Position numbers and translations under genes: made by a program
Notes under the pieces: generated by a model
The model's input: the letters and a program-made list of their open reading frames with translations, nothing else
Told to the model about the DNA's origin: nothing
Databases searched by the model: none
Origin: Corallococcus sp. EGB
Lineage (GTDB): Bacteria; Myxococcota; Myxococcia; Myxococcales; Myxococcaceae
Direction: 5' to 3'
Length of the DNA: 64,000 nt
Assembly: GCF_019968905.1 (NCBI RefSeq)
Contig: NZ_CP079946.1
Location: forward strand, 5,084,001 to 5,148,000
Shown: positions 58,233 to 64,000 of the stretch, in pieces
How the letters are laid out: each line of letters begins with the position of its first letter
Numbering within the stretch: position 1 is the stretch's first letter

Positions 58233-60490
58233 CGCCTGGTGGGGGGAGGCTGGAACTGTTCGTCCAGCTTCTGGTGCTGGCCCCGCGAGAAGCGGAGCTG
58301 GAAGTCCTTCTGCTCGCCGGTGGAGATGGCCACCACGCGGATGTCACGCGTGCCCACGCGGACCGGGTAGTTCACCAGCGGCGTCACGCGGCGAAGCTTC
58401 GCCCCGTCGATGAAGACGTTCGCGGGGAGGTTGGTGCGCAGCGTGAGGAACGCGCGCTGGTTCCTCGGCGGCACGCCCGGCTCGGCGTCCTCGTCCTCGA
58501 TGTCCCGCGCGCTGGGGTCGGACGGAGGCGCGGCCGGAGGGGGCGCGATGGGCTTGAGCGCGGACGGGTTGGCGCGCGAGGAGGTGCTGTTCGCCGCGGG
58601 CGCGTCCGGATCGTAGCGGGGCAGCTCCGGCTCGTGCACGGGCTCAAGGCCCAGCCGCCACGCGGCGACCGCGAACATGAACACGCCCACCAGGGCGATG
58701 CCGCCCGCGATGAAGACCAGGCGCTTGCGGCGGAGCGCGCGGTCCACCGCGTCCATGCGTGGCGTCTCCACCGTGTCGAAGCGCTGGTTCACCGGCAGGT
58801 GGCGGTCCGAGGGCGCGGGGGTCGCCATGTCGTGGCGCACGCGGCCCTCCGCCTTCGGAGGGGACATGCGGCGCCCCGAGCCCGGCTCCGGGGGGAGGGC
58901 CTCGGTGGGCTCGGCGCGGCCCCGGCGCTCCTGGCCGGGCGCGCCCGCGTCGGCGGCCTCGGGGGCTCCCATGGAGGCAAGGACCGCCGTCTCCTGCCCC
59001 GGTCCCCTGCCGCCAGCCCCCCGAGCGGGGCGCAGGGCCGGGCGCTTCGCCGCGGACGGCGCTTCTTGCTCCAGCACCGCGGGCTGGCCGGGATGCAGGG
59101 CCGGGCGACGGCCGGAGGGCGGCACGGGCTCGTCTCCGCCCAGGGGCGGCGCGGGGCGCATGGCGGCGCGGCGACCGGTGGGCACGGGCGGTTCGTCGTC
59201 CCCGAGCGGCGGTCCGGTGAAGTCCTCGATGACCTTCACGCGGGGATTGCGCCCGGCGCGCGGTGCGGGGCCCTCCGGCTTCCGGGGCTTCTGCGCGAGC
59301 ACGCCGGGGGGCGCATCCCAGCCCTGCTCCAGGGGGCCCGCGGGCGACAGTTCCGTGCTCCGCACCTCGCCCTCGGGATCGAACTCCGACTCGGGTTCGT
59401 CGTCCGACGGCGCGTAGTCCTCGGGGCGGAACTCCTCGAACGCGGGGGCGGCGGCCTCCTGCGTCTCGGCGGATGCCTCCTGCTCCGTGGGCGCGCGGCT
59501 GTACGGCGCGCGCTGGACGATGGAGGCCTCGTGCTCCTCGGCGTGCAGGTCCTCCATCTCCGCGCCGGAGATGGGCTCCAGCACAAAAGGCTCCGCGAAC
59601 GGCACGGGCCCGGGGGCGGCGAGGCTGACCTCGTTGGGGAACAACTCCGCGACGAAGCGGGCCACCTCCTCCGCGCCGGGCAGGCCGCCGCTCGCGGAGA
59701 GGAAGTTGCGCAGGGCCTGGGCGAACTCGCCGCACGAGCGGAAGCGCCGCTGGGGCGCGGGATCCAGCGCGCGCATGATCGCCGGATCCAGGCGCGAGTT
59801 GATCCGCCGGTCCAACCGGCTGGGCGGGGGCAGCGCCTCGCGGCGGGTGCTCACGCCGCTGCCGGGCACCACGGCCTCGCGCAGCGTGAGCAGCTCGTAG
59901 GCGATGGCGCCCAGCGAGTACACGTCGGACGCCTCCGTGGGAGCCTCCCCCTTGGTGACCTCCGGCGCGCGGTATGCGCTGCGGCCCCGGTGCGCGAACG
60001 TGCGCTTGAGCTGGGGCACGGCCAACAGCGCCTGGAGCGCGCCGAAGTCGCAGATGGCCGGGAAGCCGTCGCGGGCCAGGAGCACGTTGCCGGGCGTGAT
60101 GGCTCCGTGGACGACGCCCGCGTCGTGCGCGAGCTGCACGGTCTCCAACAGTTGGATGACGATGGAGAGCGCCACCGCGGGCGGCAGGAGGACTTCCTTG
60201 GTGTTGAGGCGCTGGAGCGCGACGCCCAGCGTGAAGCCCTCCGCGTCCTCGCGCACCACGGCGAGCCGCTGGCGCACGAAGCCCACGTCCACCACGTGGA
60301 GGAGACCCGGGTGCCGCACGGGCTGGAGCATCCGCACCGTCTCCGCCAGCGCGCGGGCATAGGCTGGGTCGGAGGTGCGCGGCAGGAAGAGCTTCACCGC
60401 GACGGGGATGGTGGGCAGCAGCAGGGCTTCGTACAGCTCCGCCAGGTCCCCTGCCTCGGTGCGGCCTGTGAGCCGGTACGTCCCGCTCAT
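58229..60490 (-). CDS. Ser/Thr-kinase-like protein lacking the catalytic Asp (pseudokinase), membrane anchored
   Basis: A 753-residue protein. Residues 1-270 are a kinase-like domain: the ATP Lys33 is kept in VAVKLF and DFG (148-150) in CDFGALQ, but the HRD loop reads HGAITPGN, with Ala130 where the catalytic Asp should be. The Gly-rich loop is also eroded. Then a Pro/Glu/Arg-rich disordered stretch (about 290-585), a membrane helix (about 587-610), and a C-terminal PEGA-like beta domain with LTLRTNLPANVFIDG. It probably acts as a scaffold or sensor. Its ATG overlaps the stop of the zinc-ribbon gene and its stop overlaps the NarL regulator start, each by four bases. Confidence 0.88.
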   Translation of the reverse strand: MSGTYRLTGRTEAGDLAELYEALLLPTIPVAVKLFLPRTSDPAYARALAETVRMLQPVRHPGLLHVVDVGFVRQRLAVVREDAEGFTLGVALQRLNTKEVLLPPAVALSIVIQLLETVQLAHDAGVVHGAITPGNVLLARDGFPAICDFGALQALLAVPQLKRTFAHRGRSAYRAPEVTKGEAPTEASDVYSLGAIAYELLTLREAVVPGSGVSTRREALPPPSRLDRRINSRLDPAIMRALDPAPQRRFRSCGEFAQALRNFLSASGGLPGAEEVARFVAELFPNEVSLAAPGPVPFAEPFVLEPISGAEMEDLHAEEHEASIVQRAPYSRAPTEQEASAETQEAAAPAFEEFRPEDYAPSDDEPESEFDPEGEVRSTELSPAGPLEQGWDAPPGVLAQKPRKPEGPAPRAGRNPRVKVIEDFTGPPLGDDEPPVPTGRRAAMRPAPPLGGDEPVPPSGRRPALHPGQPAVLEQEAPSAAKRPALRPARGAGGRGPGQETAVLASMGAPEAADAGAPGQERRGRAEPTEALPPEPGSGRRMSPPKAEGRVRHDMATPAPSDRHLPVNQRFDTVETPRMDAVDRALRRKRLVFIAGGIALVGVFMFAVAAWRLGLEPVHEPELPRYDPDAPAANSTSSRANPSALKPIAPPPAAPPSDPSARDIEDEDAEPGVPPRNQRAFLTLRTNLPANVFIDGAKLRRVTPLVNYPVRVGTRDIRVVAISTGEQKDFQLRFSRGQHQKLDEQFQPPPTRR

Positions 60491-60810
60491 CGCGTCTTCC
60501 GAGGCGTCTTGGGGCCGCCCGCGCGGCGGCGGGACACGGCGGCGAACATGAAGCCGCACCACACGCACGACTCACCGCGCCGTCCGCGAGGCAACTCCAG
60601 GGTGCAGCCGGGGCAGCGCGGACGGGGACGGGCGGCGCGGACGGTGGCGGCGGAGACGGTGGCGCGGGTGCGGACAGGGGCAGGCTTGCGCGCCTCGAGG
60701 GCGAGCCGGGCCTCCAGACGGCGCACCCGGTCCTCCAGCGCGGTGATGCGAGCGGACAAGCGCGCGTGGAGGTCCTCGGCGGAGGCCGGGGATGGACGTG
60801 GGGTGCGCAT
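60487..60810 (-). CDS. small zinc-ribbon protein with N-terminal coiled coil
   Basis: A 107-residue protein. Residues about 14-45 form a short coiled coil (LHARLSARITALEDRVRR). A zinc ribbon C-P-G-C (about 70) and C-V-W-C (about 86) follows, with a basic C-terminal tail (RRRAGGPKTPRKTR). The stop overlaps the pseudokinase ATG by four bases. The first gene of the zinc-ribbon/pseudokinase/NarL operon. It may be an adaptor for the membrane pseudokinase. Confidence 0.8.
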   Translation of the reverse strand: MRTPRPSPASAEDLHARLSARITALEDRVRRLEARLALEARKPAPVRTRATVSAATVRAARPRPRCPGCTLELPRGRRGESCVWCGFMFAAVSRRRAGGPKTPRKTR

Positions 60811-60880
60811 CGTTGGACAGAGCGTGCCAGCCCCGTGCGAAGCCCGCAAGGACACGGGTGAAGGCCGAACAGCGCGTGTT

Positions 60881-62590
60881 ATGAGTTGGGGTCCCGTGGC
60901 GCCTCTACTCTCCCCTTCCCAGCCCATCCCGGGCGGACCCTCCGTGGATCCGCTGCACGGGAGCTTCCGTTCCTCCATCCGCCGCGAGCACGCCGAGGAC
61001 GCGGCCCGCCGGGCCCGGGACCTGCTCACCGACGACGTGCTCGGCCGGCTGCTCACCACCCCGCGTGAGCCCGCGGACCAGGTGCCGCATTCGCGGGAGG
61101 TGTTCGTCAACCGCAACCTGCGCATGGACCACGTCGAGCTCATCGGGTTCGACATGGACTACACGCTGGCCATCTACCACATGCGCCGGCTGGAGCAGCT
61201 GTCGTTCGACATGACGATCGCGAAGCTGATCAGCGAGTACGGCTACCCGCCGTTCATCGGGGGCCTGCTCTACGACCACCACTTCGTGATGCGCGGTCTG
61301 GCGGTGGACCGGGTGAACGGCAACGTCCTGAAGATGGACCGCTTCGGTCACGTGGGGCGCGCGTACCACGGCCTGCGGCCGCTGAAGCGCGACGCGTGGA
61401 AGGAGCTGTACCGCAACAAGCGGGTGCGGCTGCGCAACCCGCAGTTCGCGTGGAACGACACGCTCTTCGCGCTGCCGGAGACATGTCTGTATTCGGGCAT
61501 CATCGAGCTGATGGAGTCGCTGGGGCACACCGTGAACTACGGCAAGCTCTACGACGACATCCGGGAAGCCATCGACACGGTGCACCGGGACAACTCGCTC
61601 AAGCGCGAGGTGCGCAAGGACCTGGCGCGCTACGTCTTCCTGGATCCGGAGCTGGGGCCGGCGCTGCACAAGCTGCGCTCGGGCGGGAAGCGGCTGTTCC
61701 TGCTGACGAACTCCGCGTGGGACTACACGAACGCGGTGATGCGCTACCTGCTGGACGGGCAGCTGCCGGAGTACCCCAGTTGGAGGAACTACTTCGACTT
61801 CGTGGTGACGGCGGCGGGCAAGCCGGCGTTCTTCACGGAAGCGCGGCCGTTCCTGGAGCTGGATTCGTCCACGGAGGCGGGCAAGGTCGTGGGCGAAGCG
61901 AAGTCGCTGGAGCGCGGCACGGTGTACTCGGGCGGCAACCTGGCGCAGTTCGAGGAGTTCACCGGCTACCGGGGCGAGCACATCCTCTACGTGGGCGACC
62001 ACATCTACGGCGACATCCTGAAGTCGAAGAAGTCGTCGCTGTGGCGCACGTGCATGATCGTCCAGGAGATCGAAGACGAGATCACGTACACGGACGCGCG
62101 GCGCGAGGAGATCACCACGCTGTCCGAGGTGGAGCTGACGCGCGCGCGGCTGGACGACGAGGTGAACCACCGAAAGACGGTGTTGAACGCCCTGGAGCGC
62201 AGGCTGGAGCGTGAGCAACTGTCGGAGTCCGAGCGCCACGAGGTGGAGGAGCTGCGCAAGAAGACGAAGGCCGAGCTGGAGAAGCTGCGCCGCTCGTTGA
62301 AGGAGACCAACGGCATCGCGGACACGCTGGAGCGCGACGTCGAGGAGGGCTTCAACCCGTACTGGGGCCTGCTGTTCAAGGAGGGCAACGAGAACAGCCG
62401 CTTCGGCTACCAGGTGGAGCAGTACGCGTGTCTCTACACGAGCCGCGTGTCGAACTTCCTGCACCACTCGCCCATGCAGTACTACCGCTCGCCGCGCGAC
62501 CTGATGGCGCACGAACAGGCGGGCGCGCTGTCGAGCAAGCTGTCACCGATGGGCAGCGAAGGTCCGCCGCGAGGGTCGGAGAAGGAGTAG
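60881..62590 (+). CDS. HAD-IG family 5'-nucleotidase
   Basis: A 569-residue nucleotidase of the HAD-IG (cytosolic purine 5'-nucleotidase cN-II-like) family, which dephosphorylates IMP/GMP. The HAD nucleophile is Asp91 with Asp93 in FDMDYTLA; LFLLTNSAWDYTN is motif II, and YVGDHIYGDILKSKK is motif IV with the Mg-binding Asp. Between about 410 and 490 a charged coiled-coil segment rich in Glu, Arg and Leu is inserted before the conserved NPYWGLLFKEGNENSRFG stretch. ATG at 60881 or GTG at 60896 may be the start. It is divergent from the zinc-ribbon gene and convergent with the RsmJ-like gene, one base apart. Confidence 0.9.
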   Translation: MSWGPVAPLLSPSQPIPGGPSVDPLHGSFRSSIRREHAEDAARRARDLLTDDVLGRLLTTPREPADQVPHSREVFVNRNLRMDHVELIGFDMDYTLAIYHMRRLEQLSFDMTIAKLISEYGYPPFIGGLLYDHHFVMRGLAVDRVNGNVLKMDRFGHVGRAYHGLRPLKRDAWKELYRNKRVRLRNPQFAWNDTLFALPETCLYSGIIELMESLGHTVNYGKLYDDIREAIDTVHRDNSLKREVRKDLARYVFLDPELGPALHKLRSGGKRLFLLTNSAWDYTNAVMRYLLDGQLPEYPSWRNYFDFVVTAAGKPAFFTEARPFLELDSSTEAGKVVGEAKSLERGTVYSGGNLAQFEEFTGYRGEHILYVGDHIYGDILKSKKSSLWRTCMIVQEIEDEITYTDARREEITTLSEVELTRARLDDEVNHRKTVLNALERRLEREQLSESERHEVEELRKKTKAELEKLRRSLKETNGIADTLERDVEEGFNPYWGLLFKEGNENSRFGYQVEQYACLYTSRVSNFLHHSPMQYYRSPRDLMAHEQAGALSSKLSPMGSEGPPRGSEKE

Positions 62591-62591
62591 C

Positions 62592-63374
62592 TCAGGGCAG
62601 CGCGTGCAGCCGGCCCCAGATGACGTCGCTGAAGCGCGAGGTGGGCTCCGGCTGGATGCCCAGCTTCTTCAGGTCGTCGGTGTGGCGGGCGCCCTTCACG
62701 ACGACCCACCGGCGGGCGACGCGCCTCCCCTCCTCCACGGCTTCAGGAGTGAGGGGGGCGTGCTCCGCGAAGCGGCGCAGGACGTCGAAGGCGGGCTGGG
62801 CCTTCTTCGGCCGGGCGAACATCGGGTCGAAGAAGACGACGTCAAAGGACTTCGCGGGCAGCGTCTTCAGGTACGCATGCGCATCCGCGTGGAGCACTTC
62901 GATGGCGCACGAGTCCTCGCCCCTGTCGTAGCGCTGGAGCCCCTCTGCGGCGACGATGCACAGGGGCAGGCTCTTCTCCAGGCCGACGACCCGGCCCGTG
63001 GGGCCCACGGCGAGCGACGCGACCAGCGCGTCCTGGGCAAGCCCCAGGGTGCAGTCGAGCACGGCATCGCCCGGGACGATCTCCGCGACCTTGAGGAACG
63101 CGTCGTCGCGCTGTCCCTGGCGAAGGCGCATGCGGCGCAGGTGCGCCATGCCTGCGTGGAAGCCGAATGAACCCTGCGGCTCCCACAGCGTCACGCCATC
63201 GCCGCCCACGACCAGCAGCGCGTCGACCTTGGTGCCCAGCCAGGACGCGATGCCCTCACCGGAGCGGCGCGGAAGGAACGGCAGACTCCACCGCTGCGCC
63301 ACGGCCCGCGCCTCGCGCACCGTGGCCGCGTCCGTCTTCGTGCTGGTGGTGACGGCGAGGGGAACGGACGGCAT
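62592..63374 (-). CDS. RsmJ-like class I methyltransferase
   Basis: A 260-residue methyltransferase. Motif I region is AVLDCTLGLAQDALVAS; VVGLEKSLPLCIVAAEGL and VLHADAHAYLKTLP follow, and the catalytic segment is VVFFDPMF (D-P-M-F). This pattern matches RsmJ, which methylates G1516 in 16S rRNA, although the N-terminal ~90 residues are not of the usual type. The ATG at 63372-63374 is preferred. It converges on the nucleotidase gene (one-base gap) and is followed upstream by the GGDEF gene 13 nt away on the same strand. Confidence 0.82.
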   Translation of the reverse strand: MPSVPLAVTTSTKTDAATVREARAVAQRWSLPFLPRRSGEGIASWLGTKVDALLVVGGDGVTLWEPQGSFGFHAGMAHLRRMRLRQGQRDDAFLKVAEIVPGDAVLDCTLGLAQDALVASLAVGPTGRVVGLEKSLPLCIVAAEGLQRYDRGEDSCAIEVLHADAHAYLKTLPAKSFDVVFFDPMFARPKKAQPAFDVLRRFAEHAPLTPEAVEEGRRVARRWVVVKGARHTDDLKKLGIQPEPTSRFSDVIWGRLHALP

Positions 63375-63387
63375 CGATACCGCCGCC

Positions 63388-64000
63388 CTACTCCGCGACC
63401 GCCGCCAGCTTCCGGCCACCCTGCATCTGCGCCACCGTCACGGACTGGTTCCGGCCGTTGCGCTTCGAGTGGTAGAGGCACTGGTCCGCCAGGTCGATGA
63501 GCTGCTGCTTCTCCATCGCGTTGTCCGGGAACGTCGCGATGCCCAGCGACATCGTGATGCGCAGCGGGCCCATCTCCGTCTGGAACACCTCCGCCATCAC
63601 CGCCTCGCGGATGCGCTCCGCGATGATCTTCGCGCCCTGCGCGTCCGTCTCCGGCATCACCATCACGAACTCCTCGCCGCCGTAGCGGGCGACGACGTCC
63701 GTGTCCCGCGCCAGCGTCTTGATGATGCGCGCTACGCCCTTGAGCACCTGGTCGCCCGTCGGGTGACCGTAGGTGTCGTTGACGCTCTTGAAGTGGTCCA
63801 CGTCCGTCAACATGATGGAGCACTTGCGGTTGTACCGCCGCGCCTGCGCCAGGATGTCGTCCGCGCGCGACTGGAATGTGCGGTGGTTGAGCAGGCCCGT
63901 GAGGCCGTCCGTCGTCGCCATCCGCTCCATCTGCTCGTAGAGCTGCGCGCGCAACACCGCCTGCGCCGCCTGGATCGCGATGACCTCGATCATCCGCAGC
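63388..64000 (-). CDS. diguanylate cyclase (GGDEF), N-terminally truncated by the window edge
   Basis: The C-terminal ~204 residues of a c-di-GMP synthase; the 5' end runs beyond the right edge. The GGDEF domain has the GGEEF active-site motif in ARYGGEEFVMV and an intact I-site (R-D-T-D five residues upstream). The segment before it (IAIQAAQAVLRAQLYEQMERMATTD) is the helix that typically follows a GAF domain, so the missing part is probably GAF. It is 13 nt upstream of the RsmJ-like gene. Confidence 0.92.
   Translation of the reverse strand, partial: LRMIEVIAIQAAQAVLRAQLYEQMERMATTDGLTGLLNHRTFQSRADDILAQARRYNRKCSIMLTDVDHFKSVNDTYGHPTGDQVLKGVARIIKTLARDTDVVARYGGEEFVMVMPETDAQGAKIIAERIREAVMAEVFQTEMGPLRITMSLGIATFPDNAMEKQQLIDLADQCLYHSKRNGRNQSVTVAQMQGGRKLAAVAE

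Noticed and set aside
58274-60880. An 869-codon upstream extension of the nucleotidase frame
   Set aside because: It is antisense to the pseudokinase and zinc-ribbon genes and lacks domains; the nucleotidase starts at 60881 or 60896.

Overview
The window is a contiguous piece of a high-GC chromosome that reads throughout like a fruiting myxobacterium (Myxococcaceae, Corallococcus/Myxococcus-like). Evidence is the very high GC, dense regulatory genes (hybrid histidine kinase, receiver fusions, GGDEF, PilZ, a Ser/Thr-kinase-like protein), many lipoproteins and Pro-rich secreted proteins, and a leucine/isovalerate-type acyl-CoA gene set. The genus is an inference from gene content. No phage, insertion sequence, CRISPR array or rRNA is visible. 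Two tRNA genes are present (Ala-GGC, Leu-CAA). Both window edges cut genes: der at the left, a GGDEF protein at the right.

Layout. 1-5.4 kb: a minus-strand run of acyl-CoA dehydrogenase, an unknown protein, rnc, two cyclophilins, era and der, most of them overlapping or closely spaced. 5.4-11.5 kb: acyl-CoA carboxylase beta, a crotonase and HMG-CoA lyase, interleaved with a YtxH-like protein and a large duplicated Tim44/zinc-ribbon/TerB protein. 11.5-13.5 kb: a methyltransferase and an aminotransferase. 13.5-22.8 kb: an envelope-lipid neighbourhood with a PAP2 protein overlapping an RND/MMPL transporter. Diverging from it is a serine-palmitoyltransferase-type PLP enzyme followed by a GNAT-fold acyltransferase of the bacterial ceramide-synthase type, then MlaC and a TolC protein. 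The divergent region between the two arms (17045-17424) is packed with near-perfect dyads.

23-35 kb: aldolase, a two-core hybrid histidine kinase, tRNA-Ala with a strong terminator, an RsmB-like methylase, a receiver-cupin protein, tRNA-Leu, a tandem REC-GGDEF protein and a flavoprotein-receiver fusion, then HdeD. 35.9-42.2 kb: miaA and, upstream of it, a tightly coupled cassette of six genes: S26-type peptidase, PqqD-like protein, Pro-Glu repeat lipoprotein, 1008-residue secreted FnIII/propeller protein, a 51-residue peptide and an HPr-kinase-like protein. The last small gene is easily missed; I read the cassette as a RiPP-like or HPr-kinase-related peptide system, and it is the most interesting part of the window.

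42.4-51 kb: hisS-psd, a lipoprotein, a metallophosphoesterase, PilZ, a PfkB kinase, and the mlaE-mlaF-mlaD lipid-transport operon with an oversized MlaD. 51-54 kb: a zinc-ribbon/Tudor-like protein and a coupled pair of exported proteins. 54-60.8 kb: a minus-strand operon of zinc-ribbon protein, pseudokinase, NarL-type regulator, an active/inactive M16 peptidase pair and an RluA synthase. 60.9-64 kb: a HAD-IG 5'-nucleotidase, an RsmJ-like methylase and a truncated GGDEF protein.

Themes that tie the genes together are outer-membrane lipid synthesis and transport (Spt/ceramide pair, RND, PAP2, Mla, TolC, Psd), branched-chain acyl-CoA catabolism, c-di-GMP and phosphorelay signalling, and RNA maturation and translation (der, era, rnc, miaA, hisS, RsmB, RsmJ, RluA, tRNAs).
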